Source of the DNA: Clostridiales bacterium PH28_bin88
Lineage (GTDB): Bacteria; Bacillota; PH28-bin88
DNA: 64,000 nt
Assembly (NCBI GenBank): GCA_000987045.1
Contig: LAKY01000050.1
Span: forward strand, 124,001 to 188,000
Direction of reading: 5' to 3'
Below, in pieces: positions 53,656-62,409 of the stretch. Under the pieces are notes generated by a model, which had not been told where the DNA came from, did not search any database, and was given only the letters and a program-made list of their open reading frames with translations. The translations under genes and the position numbers were made by a program. Position 1 is the stretch's first letter, and each line of letters starts with the position of its first letter.

Positions 53656-54360
53656 ATGAGGTTTGTGGTTTTTCCAGAGGTTTTTGAGCTGCTGCCCACT
53701 GCCTGTTTCGGGGTGGTGGTGGCCAGGGGCCTGGATAACAGCGGTACCGGGAACGAAATCGGGCGTTTGCTGGAGGAACGGATGGAGGAAACCCGGCAGA
53801 GATTTGCCCGGGGCCGGGTGAAGGAGGACCCGTGCATTCTGCCTTACCGGGAAGCCTTCACACGGTTGGGGATCAACCCCAACAAGTTCATGAGTTCCAT
53901 CGAGGCGATGGTCACCCGGATCGCCAAGGGGGGTACAATTCCCAGGATTAACGATGCGGTTGACCTGGCTAATGCCGTGTCCCTGAAGCATGTGCTTCCT
54001 ATGGGCGCCCATGACCTGAGCCGGCTCAAGGGGGACATCTGTGTCCGGCTTGCCAGTGGGCATGAGCGATTTGTGCCCCTCGGCCAGGCAGAACCGGAAC
54101 CGGTCGAGCCGGGAGAAATGGTCTACGCCGACGACGACGAAGTACGCACCCGGCGCTGGATCTGGCGACAGGGGGACGGCGCCAAGGTTACCCGGGACAG
54201 CAGCCATGTCTTTTTCCCGGTTGACGGCTTTACTGACTTCAATAAAGCGACTGTGCTATCTGCCCGGGATGAACTGGCGGAACTGGCGGAGAAGCTGTTA
54301 GGCTGCCGTGTTTCCAGCTATTATCTTGACAGGGAACAGCCGTCCGCAATCCTCATATAA
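53656..54360 (+). CDS. B3/B4 tRNA-binding-domain protein
   Basis: 234 residues from ATG with AAAGGGGTGAG upstream. The centre (PYREAFTRLGINPNKFMSSIEAMVTRI, INDAVDLANAVSLKHVLPMGAHDL) is the B3/B4 fold found in the phenylalanyl-tRNA synthetase beta chain, where it edits mischarged tRNA. Free-standing B3/B4 proteins are common in bacteria and may edit or bind aminoacyl-tRNA; their exact role is unsettled. No other domain present. Confidence 0.88.
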   Translation: MRFVVFPEVFELLPTACFGVVVARGLDNSGTGNEIGRLLEERMEETRQRFARGRVKEDPCILPYREAFTRLGINPNKFMSSIEAMVTRIAKGGTIPRINDAVDLANAVSLKHVLPMGAHDLSRLKGDICVRLASGHERFVPLGQAEPEPVEPGEMVYADDDEVRTRRWIWRQGDGAKVTRDSSHVFFPVDGFTDFNKATVLSARDELAELAEKLLGCRVSSYYLDREQPSAILI

Positions 54361-54439
54361 GCAGCCTGTAATTTACGCTGAAAAAACGATTTAGGCAGCA
54401 ACACCTGGCAGGAATATCCCGGTATTATGTCGAAAAATA

Positions 54440-54582
54440 GCTATGTTTGATGGATATGGGCGAAATCTGCTTGACTTCAGAGTGCCGACGCGAAAGTAAA
54501 GTTCTCGCTGGAGCACCAGGTTGCCGGCTGGAACAGGGGGGAGGGCAGCCTCGGTGAAGGGGATCGCCCTCTTTATTTGTCT
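54440..54582 (+). promoter_or_regulatory. Structured leader with terminator before the HD-GYP gene, possibly a c-di-GMP riboswitch
   Basis: Within the 288-base gap, GGGCGAAA (54458), GACGC followed by GAAAG (54487) and CAGGTTGCCGG (54517-54526) occur in the order of the conserved blocks of GEMM-I riboswitches, though spacing and loops do not fit well. A terminator follows: GAGGGC (54541-54546) with GCCCTC (54566-54571) and TTTATTT. The downstream gene is a c-di-GMP phosphodiesterase type, which fits such a switch. The hairpin is solid; the riboswitch name is tentative. Confidence 0.4.
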
Positions 54583-54648
54583 TCGCTTGCGAACAAAGGT
54601 ACAAACCGGCTTGAAAAGGGTCATGCAATGGATCGAGGTGATTGGTAA

Positions 54649-56223
54649 ATGGACGCCCTGGTCTGGGACAAGGAAAGGATGCTGTGCCGCTTCAGGTTGC
54701 TGGTGGTTACCCCGGTAGTGCTGTGGATGAGTATTTCTCAGTGGAAAGAGCTGCTGCCCAGCTTTTTTTATCTGGCCGCATCCGCCCTGGCTTACAGCCT
54801 CGCTTGCTGCTGGCTGGTCTCCAAACGTCCCCGGCCGTACCTGACCTGGGTTTTCCGGGCCTTGGACACTCTCCTGATCAGCCTTACGGTCTATTACCTG
54901 GGCCCGCAAAACCGGGACCTGCATTACCTGTACCTGCTGGTAGGTATTGCCGCTGCGTTTGAGTATGGCCTTTTGGGCAGCATGGTGGCCATGGGACTGA
55001 TTATCGCCGGTCACATGCCGGAGATGTTCGGTCCCAGCCAACTCCCTTCCTTTTTTAACCATATCCTATTCACCTTCCTGGTGCTGTTCTTTATCGGCTG
55101 GCTGGCGGAAGGGGAAAGGCGTAACCTCAGCCACCTTTTTCGCCTGCGGGACATTTGCAACATCAAGTCCTCGATGACCGACATGCAGACCACCCTGGCT
55201 CAACTTGTGGAAAGGACGGCGCAGGTGCTGGATGCCCAGATGTGTGGTGTACTTCTGCTGGATGCATGCCGGCAGGAACTGCGGCTGCATCACCCGGCCT
55301 TTGGCATGCCCCCTGGGCAGGACATACGACTGCCGCTTTCGGGGGGAGGGGTTTGTGTCCAGGCTTTGCTTACCGGCCAGGGGCAGCTGGTGGAAGAAGC
55401 CGCGGAGAGCCCCGTAACCATCAAGGGGTTAGTGACCCAATACAATGTGAGGTCTGTGATTGCTATCCCCTTGAAAGCCGAGGGGGACGGATTTGGAGTC
55501 CTGCTGTTGTGTACCACCTGGGACGGTAAAGCTTTCAGTTCGCGGGATTTGATGCTGGCCTCCATCCTGGCCGAGGAGATGGGGATTGTGCTCAGAAACG
55601 CCAAGTTGTACTGGGACTTGCGGAAGAACTACCGGGATGTAGTGCGTGCCCTGTCCATGACGGTGGAGGCCAAGGATCCATATACCCACGGACATTCCGA
55701 GCGGGTCACCCGGTATGCTCTTGCTATCGGGGAATCTATGGGGCTGTCCCCCGCCCAGTTAAGGGTCCTGGAAAATGCCGGCTACCTGCACGATATCGGG
55801 AAGATCGGGATCCGGTGGAACATCCTGAACAAACCGGGCAGGTTGTCCCCTGAAGAATACGAAATGGTAAAACAGCATCCGGACCTGGGGTACGAGATTG
55901 TAAGCACCATTGAAAACTTCCAGGAAGAGGCCGGGATCATCCGGCACCACCATGAACGCTACGACGGTAAGGGTTATCCCCTGGGCCTTACGGGAGAAGA
56001 TATACCGCTGGGGTCTCGCATCATGGCGGTGGCGGATGCCTTCGACGCCATGATCAGCCGGCGTCCTTATCGCCAGCCCTTGTCCTGGGAGGCTGCGGTA
56101 AAAGAGATCAAGGATTGTCAGGGGTTCCAGTTCGACCCCCGGGTGGTGGCCGTTTTTCTGGAGGTTGTCGGGAAACTGCGGGAGATACAGGGGGATAACC
56201 TGGACCATGGCAGTACGGGTTAA
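54649..56223 (+). CDS. Membrane-anchored GAF/HD-GYP phosphodiesterase
   Basis: 524 residues. Five or six membrane segments fill about 15-155. A GAF domain covers about 180-320, and the HD-GYP domain about 325-505. Its metal and signature residues are intact: KDPYTHGHSERV, HDIGKIGI (H381, D382), HHHERYDGKGYP near 432-443 and VADAFDAM. HD-GYP enzymes split c-di-GMP to GMP, or c-GAMP in some species. The membrane part may sense a signal. Its leader has a terminator and possible riboswitch. Confidence 0.9.
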   Translation: MDALVWDKERMLCRFRLLVVTPVVLWMSISQWKELLPSFFYLAASALAYSLACCWLVSKRPRPYLTWVFRALDTLLISLTVYYLGPQNRDLHYLYLLVGIAAAFEYGLLGSMVAMGLIIAGHMPEMFGPSQLPSFFNHILFTFLVLFFIGWLAEGERRNLSHLFRLRDICNIKSSMTDMQTTLAQLVERTAQVLDAQMCGVLLLDACRQELRLHHPAFGMPPGQDIRLPLSGGGVCVQALLTGQGQLVEEAAESPVTIKGLVTQYNVRSVIAIPLKAEGDGFGVLLLCTTWDGKAFSSRDLMLASILAEEMGIVLRNAKLYWDLRKNYRDVVRALSMTVEAKDPYTHGHSERVTRYALAIGESMGLSPAQLRVLENAGYLHDIGKIGIRWNILNKPGRLSPEEYEMVKQHPDLGYEIVSTIENFQEEAGIIRHHHERYDGKGYPLGLTGEDIPLGSRIMAVADAFDAMISRRPYRQPLSWEAAVKEIKDCQGFQFDPRVVAVFLEVVGKLREIQGDNLDHGSTG

Positions 56224-56314
56224 GGTAAGGAGAGAAAAGGGACTAGCCTGAAATTTAAGAAAATAACCCCCTTGCGTATTTTTTTATAATGTGATAAAGT
56301 AGCAGTAATATTAC

Positions 56315-56622
56315 GTAATGGTAATGACGGAGAAAAGTAGGCCAGTTGGAACCTTACAGGGAGGGGATGTCATCGACTGGAAGCATCCCCAAGGCGAAGG
56401 CGGTTGAAGTTCTCTCCCGAACCGGTGATTTGAAACTGCCTGTCCGGCAGCAAGTAGGGTCACCCGGGACTTCCGCCGTTACAAGGGAGGGTGTATCGGA
56501 CTTGGCATAGTGTGATCCCGTACATCTGGCGAGGGGGTCTGGGTGATACCCGGGCCAACTAGGGTGGTACCGCGGAAGTACAACTTCTCGTCCCTAATAG
56601 GGATGAGAAGTTTGTTGTTTTA
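56315..56622 (+). promoter_or_regulatory. T-box leader with terminator
   Basis: Stem I begins GACGGAGAAAAGTAGGCC (about 56323) with the AG-bulge/distal loop part GGGAGGGGATGT...CTGGAAGC following. The T-box itself is AGGGTGGTACCGCGG (56561-56575), which pairs with the CCA end of uncharged tRNA. The terminator is ACTTCTC-GTCCCT / AGGGATGAGAAGT (56583-56611) then a T-rich run. Uncharged tRNA should switch on the transporter genes downstream. I could not fix the specifier codon by eye; candidates lie in GAAGTTCTC near 56410-56418. Confidence 0.88.
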
Positions 56623-56712
56623 TATGGCCTTTTCCGGAAGGGGGGATCAATGAGGGAGTCTGTGTTTTTTTCTAAACGAAGGTTTAAGTAGGATGGGAAA
56701 GGAGGAAGTTTT

Positions 56713-56829
56713 ATGTTGGGAATGGCGGACGGTTGGACGGCGCTGGTATGGCTCTTGAACGTCGGGTCTATGTTGTTATGTGTGGTTTACGGGATCATCA
56801 ACTGGAATAAGGGCGGTGAGGAATGGTGA
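56713..56829 (+). CDS. Small accessory subunit of the symporter
   Basis: 38 residues from ATG behind AAAGGAGGAAG. One membrane helix (TALVWLLNVGSMLLCVVYGI) ends in INWNKGGEEW, the pattern of small accessory proteins encoded before SSS-family symporters. Its stop overlaps the symporter start by 7 bases, so the two are translationally coupled. Confidence 0.8.
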   Translation: MLGMADGWTALVWLLNVGSMLLCVVYGIINWNKGGEEW

Positions 56830-58445
56830 ACCTGGGTATTCTTGCGGTTATCCTGGTCTTCTATATTGGAATCGTGAGCTATCTTACTTACCTGGGCTCA
56901 CAACAGACGAAAAATCTGGAGGACTACGCCGTTGCCGGGCGGCGGATGCCGGGCTGGATCATGGCCCTGTCTTATGCCTCTACTTTTATCAGCACTTCCG
57001 CCATCGTCGGGTTTGGCGGGGCGGCGGGTGTATTTGGCTTCACCTTGTTATGGCTCGCGCTTTTGAACTCGTTGGTGGGAATTTTCGTCGCTTTTGTCTT
57101 CCTGGGGAACCCGATCCGTAAGATGGCCACCAACCTCAAGTCCGACACGCTGGCTTCCCTGCTGGGTGAACGCTACCAGTCCAAGTTTATCACCTGGTTC
57201 ATCGGCCTGATGATTTTCCTGCTGATGCCGGCCTACACCGGGGTGGTGCTCGTAGGTGGCGCCCGGTTTATCCAGGAAGCACTGCAGATCAATTACCAGT
57301 TGGCCCTGGTGATCCTGGCGGTGATTGTCGCCCTTTACGTCAGCTGGGGCGGCCTGAAGGGCGTGATGTACGCCGATGCCTTCATGTGCGGGATGATGCT
57401 CCTGGGTATGGTGCTGCTCCTGTTCAAAACCTATAGCGTGGTCGGCGGGGTGACCGCCGGGCACCAGGCATTGACCGGGATCGCCAACCTGGTGCCGGAA
57501 AACCTGGCCAAAGGCGGGCACCTGGGCTGGACCGCGATGCCCAAATTGGGTTCGCCCATCTGGTGGACGGTGATCAGCACCATCGTGATGGGTGTGGGGA
57601 TCGGTGTGCTGGCCCAGCCCCAGTTGACCTTACGCTTCCTGACCGTACCCAGCCGCCAGGCGTTGAACCGCGCGGTGCTGGCCGGCGGGATCGCCCTGTT
57701 TTTCTTCACCGGTACCGCCTTTATGGTCGGGCCCCTGACCAACGTTTATTTCTATCAAACCACGGGTAAGATTGCTATCGCCGCGGCCGGGGGAAACACA
57801 GACCTGATCATTCCCACGTTCATCAACTCTGTGATGCCCCCCGCCTATATCTACCTCTTCATGGTGACGCTGCTGTCCGCTGCCCTGACTACGGTGCTCG
57901 GACTGATTCACGTCCAGAGCGTGGCCTTTTCCCGGGACCTGTTAGCCACCTGGAACGTGAAGGCTAATCCCATGCTGCTTTCCCGCGCCGGGGTGTACGT
58001 CGGGACGATCGGGGCGGTAGTAATGGCCTTTATCCTGCCCCCGAGCATCATCGCCCGGGCTACCGCCTTCTGGTTCGGCATCTGTGCCGCTGGCATCCTG
58101 CCCGCCCTGCTGGGCGCCATCTTCTGGCGCCGGACTACCAAGACCGCGGCGGTGTGGAGCGTGGCCTCGGGGTATGGGGTATCCATTCTGGGGTTTGTGT
58201 TCCTGCATGCCGCGGAAGCGGTGCCCTTCGGGATCAGCAAGGCGCTGTTCGGGAAACCGACCCTGCTGCCCTTTCCCTGGACCCACGTGGACCCGCTGTT
58301 CTACAGTATCGTCATTTCCACGGCGGTCCTGGTTATCGGTTCGCTGGTGACCAGGCCGCTGCCAGAAGAGCACGTGGCCAAGTGCTTCCACGGCCTGGGC
58401 AGGCGGCGGGAGCTGCCGGCCGGGGAACAGGTCGGGGTTAAATAA
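56823..58445 (+). CDS. Sodium:solute symporter (SSS family)
   Basis: 540 residues, about thirteen membrane segments. The LeuT-fold core shows SYASTFISTSAIVGFGGAAG near 52-71 and, in helix 8, LLSAALTTVLGLIHVQSVAFSRDL near 348-371, where Na+ is bound. Substrates of close relatives range from pantothenate and amino acids to organic acids. The T-box upstream means expression answers to an uncharged tRNA, so an amino acid or a precursor is the likely cargo. Confidence 0.88.
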   Translation: MVNLGILAVILVFYIGIVSYLTYLGSQQTKNLEDYAVAGRRMPGWIMALSYASTFISTSAIVGFGGAAGVFGFTLLWLALLNSLVGIFVAFVFLGNPIRKMATNLKSDTLASLLGERYQSKFITWFIGLMIFLLMPAYTGVVLVGGARFIQEALQINYQLALVILAVIVALYVSWGGLKGVMYADAFMCGMMLLGMVLLLFKTYSVVGGVTAGHQALTGIANLVPENLAKGGHLGWTAMPKLGSPIWWTVISTIVMGVGIGVLAQPQLTLRFLTVPSRQALNRAVLAGGIALFFFTGTAFMVGPLTNVYFYQTTGKIAIAAAGGNTDLIIPTFINSVMPPAYIYLFMVTLLSAALTTVLGLIHVQSVAFSRDLLATWNVKANPMLLSRAGVYVGTIGAVVMAFILPPSIIARATAFWFGICAAGILPALLGAIFWRRTTKTAAVWSVASGYGVSILGFVFLHAAEAVPFGISKALFGKPTLLPFPWTHVDPLFYSIVISTAVLVIGSLVTRPLPEEHVAKCFHGLGRRRELPAGEQVGVK

Positions 58446-58488
58446 AACCGAACCTGAACGTAAGAAACACAGGAAAAAGCAATTGTCG

Positions 58489-58517
58489 ACAGGCCAGGCT
58501 GGTACTGGCCTGTTTTT
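58489..58517. terminator. Terminator between the symporter and glycerate kinase genes
   Basis: ACAGGCCA (58489-58496) pairs with TGGCCTGT (58506-58513), then TTTTT. It lies 10 bases from the end of the convergent kinase gene and could serve both strands. Confidence 0.8.
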
Positions 58518-58526
58518 AGTCATACC

Positions 58527-59684
58527 CTACTCTATCTTTTGTTTCTGTGCCATGTCCCTGCTGACCCGGATCAACCTGAAAGTCCGCTCGGCCGCGTCCG
58601 CCAGCAAGTTCGCGCCCCTCTCCATGGCCTGCGGTAAACTGATGGGGCCGCTGACCAGAGTGACGACGGAGTCGATGCCATGATTGAATACTTCGTGGGC
58701 GCCTGGGCCGATTTCGCCCACCATGGCGATCACGGGGATGCCAAACTTTTTGGCGCGACCCGCCACTCCTACCGGTACCTTCCCGAAGGCCGACTGCCGG
58801 TCGAGACGCCCTTCTCCGGTAATCACCAGATCGACGTCCGCCAGGTAGTCTTCGAACCTGACGGTGTCCAGCACCGTCCCCACCCCCGAGCGCACTTCCG
58901 CGCCGGTAAAGGCAATGAGACCGGCGCCCAGCCCCCCCGCCGCGCCGGCGCCGGGGATATCCATGATGTCCTTCTGCAACTGTTCGCGGATGATCCGGGC
59001 AAAGTGGCGGAGATTATCGTCCAGTTGCCGGACCACTTCCGGAGTGGCGCCCTTCTGGGGACCGTAGACAGCGGAAGCTCCGTTGGGACCGCACAAGGGA
59101 TTTTTTACATCGCAGGCCACGGTGATTGAAGCGGTTTTGATGCGCGGGTGCAGCCCGGACATGTCGATGGTTGCGAGACTGCCCAGGGATCCGCCGCCCG
59201 GCGGGATCTCCCGCCCGTGGCGGTCTCTTAAATGCACGCCGAGCGCCTGGGCCATGCCTGCACCCCCGTCGTTGGTGGCGCTACCGCCGATCCCGATGAC
59301 AAGGCGGGTTGCCCCGCGGTCCAGGGCACTGGCGATCAGTTCCCCTGTTCCGTAGGTGGTGGTTTTTGTGGGGTCCCTTAAACTCTCGGGCACCAGGGTC
59401 AGGCCCGAGGCCTGTGCCATTTCCAGGACGGCCGTTCCGTCCGGCAGCAGCCCGAAGTGAGCCTGGACGGGTTCGCCTAAAGGGCCGCTAACCTGTACCG
59501 GTATGAGGCGCCCGCCGGTGGCGGCGACAAGCGCCTGTACCGTTCCCTCCCCGCCGTCCGCCATGGGCAGGACAGTGACCCTGGCGTCCGGGAACACCCG
59601 GTAAATACCCGCGGCGATGGCCGCCCCTGCTTCCTGGCTGGTCAGACTGCCCTTAAATGAATCGGAGGCAATTAAAATTCTCAT
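58527..59684 (-). CDS. glxK: Glycerate kinase (GlxK/GarK family)
   Basis: 385 residues from ATG with CAGGGGGA upstream on the minus strand. It phosphorylates D-glycerate, by family usually to 2-phosphoglycerate. Family stretches are IASDSFKGSLTSQEAG near 5-20, PMADGGEGTVQAL near 40-52, GIGGSATNDGGAGMAQALG near 131-149, ACDVKNPLCGPNGASAVYGPQKG near 189-211 and ITGEGRLDRQSAFGK near 288-302. Single gene, convergent with the symporter. Confidence 0.92.
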   Translation of the reverse strand: MRILIASDSFKGSLTSQEAGAAIAAGIYRVFPDARVTVLPMADGGEGTVQALVAATGGRLIPVQVSGPLGEPVQAHFGLLPDGTAVLEMAQASGLTLVPESLRDPTKTTTYGTGELIASALDRGATRLVIGIGGSATNDGGAGMAQALGVHLRDRHGREIPPGGGSLGSLATIDMSGLHPRIKTASITVACDVKNPLCGPNGASAVYGPQKGATPEVVRQLDDNLRHFARIIREQLQKDIMDIPGAGAAGGLGAGLIAFTGAEVRSGVGTVLDTVRFEDYLADVDLVITGEGRLDRQSAFGKVPVGVAGRAKKFGIPVIAMVGEIGPGAHEVFNHGIDSVVTLVSGPISLPQAMERGANLLADAAERTFRLIRVSRDMAQKQKIE

Positions 59685-59750
59685 GCGGAATCCCCCTGTA
59701 AATGCAAACTACTGGTAAAATCATACCACATCGGCGGGTTTGTTAACAAC

Positions 59751-59779
59751 TTGACAAAAGACGGCCGATTGGATAAACT
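59751..59779 (+). promoter_or_regulatory. Promoter of ilvC
   Basis: TTGACA (59751-59756) and TAAACT (59774-59779) are 17 bases apart, 46 bases before the ilvC start. No attenuator or T-box lies between. Confidence 0.75.
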
Positions 59780-59825
59780 TAACTGAAAATCAAGCTCTTA
59801 GCCAAGGTTAGAGGAGGAGAGAGTT

Positions 59826-60821
59826 ATGCCAAGGATCTATTACGACCATGATGCCGATCTTTCCCTACTTAAAGGCAAGACGATTGCGGTGATGGGTTAC
59901 GGCAGCCAGGGTCATGCCCAAGCCCTGAACCTGAAAGAAAGCGGTTTTGATGTAGTGGTGGGACTGCGGCCGGAGAGCGCCAGTTGGGCCGGCGCGGAAT
60001 CAGCCGGCTTAAGGGTTGCGACCGTAAGCCAGGCTGCCGCCGGCGCGGACATCATTCAGATTTTATTACCGGATGAAATTCAAGGGCGGGTTTACGCGGA
60101 GGAGATTAAGCCCTACCTTTCCGAGGGAAAAGCACTGATGTTTTCCCACGGTTTCAACATCCACTTTAATCAGATCCAGCCTCCCAAGAATGTGGATGTC
60201 TTTATGGTGGCCCCCAAGAGCCCCGGGCATTTGGTCCGCCGGATGTACCAGGAGGGCAAGGGTGTGCCGGGATTGGTTGCCGTGTACCAGGACTACACCG
60301 GAAAGGCCAAGGACGTGGCGCTGGCCTATGCCAAGGGGATTGGCTGCACCAGGGCGGGTGTTTTCGAGACTACTTTTAAGGAAGAAACCGAGACGGACCT
60401 GTTCGGGGAGCAAGCCGTGCTTTGTGGTGGAGTCAGCGAACTGATTAAGGCCGGGTTCGAGACACTGGTTGATGCGGGGTACGCCCCCGAGATGGCTTAC
60501 TTTGAGTGCTTGCACGAACTGAAGCTGATTGTTGACCTGATTTACGAGGGCGGGCTTGGCTACATGCGCTATTCCATCAGCAATACCGCTGAATACGGGG
60601 ACTATACCCGCGGCCCGCGTATCATCAATCAAGAGACCCGTAAAGAGATGAAGCAGATCCTCAAGGAAGTGCAGGCTGGACATTTTGCTAAGGAATGGAT
60701 GCTGGAGAATCAGGCCAACAGCCCGTCCTTTAATGCCATGAGGAGGATGGAGAAAGAGCACCAGGTTGAAGTGGTAGGGGCGCAGATCCGCGAGATGATG
60801 CCCTGGTTGAAGAGAAAATAG
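59826..60821 (+). CDS. ilvC: Ketol-acid reductoisomerase
   Basis: 331 residues from ATG with GAGGAGGAGAG upstream; class I length. It turns acetolactate into dihydroxyisovalerate in valine, leucine and pantothenate synthesis. The NADPH loop is [26 protein letters not shown] near 25-50. Metal-site residues are in [19 protein letters not shown] near 183-201 and [19 protein letters not shown] near 219-237. It stands alone, without ilvBN or ilvD beside it. panB earlier in the window uses the keto acid made by this pathway. Confidence 0.96.
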   Translation: MPRIYYDHDADLSLLKGKTIAVMGYGSQGHAQALNLKESGFDVVVGLRPESASWAGAESAGLRVATVSQAAAGADIIQILLPDEIQGRVYAEEIKPYLSEGKALMFSHGFNIHFNQIQPPKNVDVFMVAPKSPGHLVRRMYQEGKGVPGLVAVYQDYTGKAKDVALAYAKGIGCTRAGVFETTFKEETETDLFGEQAVLCGGVSELIKAGFETLVDAGYAPEMAYFECLHELKLIVDLIYEGGLGYMRYSISNTAEYGDYTRGPRIINQETRKEMKQILKEVQAGHFAKEWMLENQANSPSFNAMRRMEKEHQVEVVGAQIREMMPWLKRK

Positions 60822-60843
60822 AAAAGGGAATAGACGAGAGAGA

Positions 60844-60892
60844 AAGGCGATTTCCGTAAAACCGCCGGAGGCGAGGAAAGTCGCCTTCTTTT
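60844..60892 (+). terminator. Terminator after ilvC
   Basis: AAGGCGA (60844-60850) pairs with TCGCCTT (60881-60887); the loop contains a smaller GCC/GGC stem, and CTTTTGTTG follows. Confidence 0.7.
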
Positions 60893-61014
60893 GTTGTTAA
60901 GGTCAGTCCCGGGTATGGGTGGTGACTAGGTCTGTGGTAGGTGTTTGAACCCGAAAATTTCCGCCCGCAGCAGGTTTTAAATACTGGTTTTTGTTCTAAA
61001 ATGGATAATGGAAC

Positions 61015-61040
61015 TGAAACTTTTTATACTCTCCCCCGTA
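61015..61040 (+). promoter_or_regulatory. ECF-sigma-type promoter
   Basis: TGAAAC (61015-61020) and CGTA (61037-61040) are separated by 16 bases, the SigW-like ECF promoter pattern. It lies 35 bases before the sigma factor gene, so the operon is probably autoregulated. Confidence 0.75.
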
Positions 61041-61074
61041 TTAAGGGGTAGAGGAGGAAAGAGGGGACCCGCGG

Positions 61075-61677
61075 GTGGAAACTTCAGAAATCAACCTGGT
61101 AATCAGTGCTCAACAGGGGGATCAAGAGGCCTTTGCCCAACTGGTGCGCCTGTACAAAAAGCCTGTCTACTCCTTGGCTTTCCGTATGCTGCACAACGCG
61201 GAGGACGCTCAGGACCTGGCCCAGGAGACCTTCCTGCGGGTTTACCGTTCCCTGGGCCGCTTCCGGCCAGGCGAGAAATTTTCCACCTGGGTGTACCGGA
61301 TCGCCACCAACCTCTGTATCGATGCTTTGCGCAAACGGCGGGATCCCGCCAATTGCCCGTCCAGTTTAATGGATTTGGAAGGCGTGTTGGCGGATGGCCC
61401 GGCGGACCTCCGGGAGACGCCGGAGGACGCCTACCTGGCGGGGGAATTACGCCGCTCCATTCACAAGGCCATTGATGCCCTGCCAGATAAATACCGGGCG
61501 GTAGTGATCCTGCGGCATATTCACGAGCTGAGCTATGAAGAGATCGCGTCGGTGATGAACCTACCGGTCAATACTATAAGAACACACCTTCACCGGGCGC
61601 GGGAGCGTTTACGGGAAGAACTGAGGTCGTCGTCCGCGGAGGTAAGGGGGGTAAGAATGCTTCATGACGTGCCATAA
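61075..61677 (+). CDS. ECF RNA polymerase sigma factor (SigW-like)
   Basis: 200 residues from GTG with GAGGAGGAAAG upstream. Region 2 (AFAQLVRLYKKPVYSLAFRMLHNAEDAQDLAQETFLRVYRSL) covers about 18-60 and reads the -10. Region 4 (IHKAIDALPDKYRAVVILRHIHELSYEEIASVMNLPVNTIRTHLHRARERL) covers about 128-180 and reads the -35. Regions 3 is absent, as in ECF factors. Its gene overlaps the anti-sigma gene by 14 bases. It should respond to envelope stress. Confidence 0.93.
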   Translation: METSEINLVISAQQGDQEAFAQLVRLYKKPVYSLAFRMLHNAEDAQDLAQETFLRVYRSLGRFRPGEKFSTWVYRIATNLCIDALRKRRDPANCPSSLMDLEGVLADGPADLRETPEDAYLAGELRRSIHKAIDALPDKYRAVVILRHIHELSYEEIASVMNLPVNTIRTHLHRARERLREELRSSSAEVRGVRMLHDVP

Positions 61678-62275
61678 AACCAACGGGTTACTGGCGGATT
61701 ACCTGGATAGCGCACTGGCGCCCGCCCGGCAGCGGGAGGTCGCCGAGCACCTGGAGGAGTGTCCTGACTGCCGCCAGGCGCTGGCCTGGTGGGAGGATAC
61801 CTTCTACCTCCTGAAGAGTACAAAGATGCAGGATCCCGGGGAGGAATTCGTGCAGGCTGTGATGGCCAGGGTATCGGCTGAGCCGCCGGTGAAAACCTAT
61901 CCGGTAAACTGGCGGGTATGGGTACTGGCCGCGGTCGTATGGGTTTTCTTGTCCGCCGGGGGGGCGGTGCTGTCCTTCCTGTTCAGGGGCCGGCTGTGGC
62001 GGTGGATGGCTGATCTGGGTATCAAGGAGGGTGTCACCGCTTTCTTAACCACCTTATTGACAGAAGTGTCGGGCCTACAGCAGGTTGCCGGGTCGGTGCG
62101 GCTCGCTGTGGAAACCTTCTGGCAGGCGTGGGTGATGCTGTGGCGGATCCTTAACGCCCTGCTGCTGGGAAGCAGTCCCTGGTGGGTGGTGGCAGCGGCA
62201 GGTATTCTGGTAGCCTGTGCCTATACATTGCTGGCACTCTTAAGGCAGCCTCCCTCTCCCGGGTCTATGGCCTAG
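61664..62275 (+). CDS. Zinc-finger anti-sigma factor
   Basis: 203 residues. The N-terminal zinc anti-sigma domain carries H3 or H4 region CHKTNGLLADYLD and HLEECPDC (H-x3-C-x2-C, near 26-33), which hold zinc and clamp the sigma factor. A membrane segment lies near 85-107 and another near 165-190, so it is anchored in the membrane with its N-terminus inside. Overlap with the sigma gene gives matched amounts. Confidence 0.85.
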   Translation: MTCHKTNGLLADYLDSALAPARQREVAEHLEECPDCRQALAWWEDTFYLLKSTKMQDPGEEFVQAVMARVSAEPPVKTYPVNWRVWVLAAVVWVFLSAGGAVLSFLFRGRLWRWMADLGIKEGVTAFLTTLLTEVSGLQQVAGSVRLAVETFWQAWVMLWRILNALLLGSSPWWVVAAAGILVACAYTLLALLRQPPSPGSMA

Positions 62276-62409
62276 CTATTGGGAAGTCGGTAGTCGAGCG
62301 TCGGACGTCAGAATTCAATACGAGATATGCCTTTCTAAGATTGAGATATGAACTGCCATAAAACTAACAGGGTTAAGTATATGCCGGTGCTACAGGGGGC
62401 GAAAGAAAG

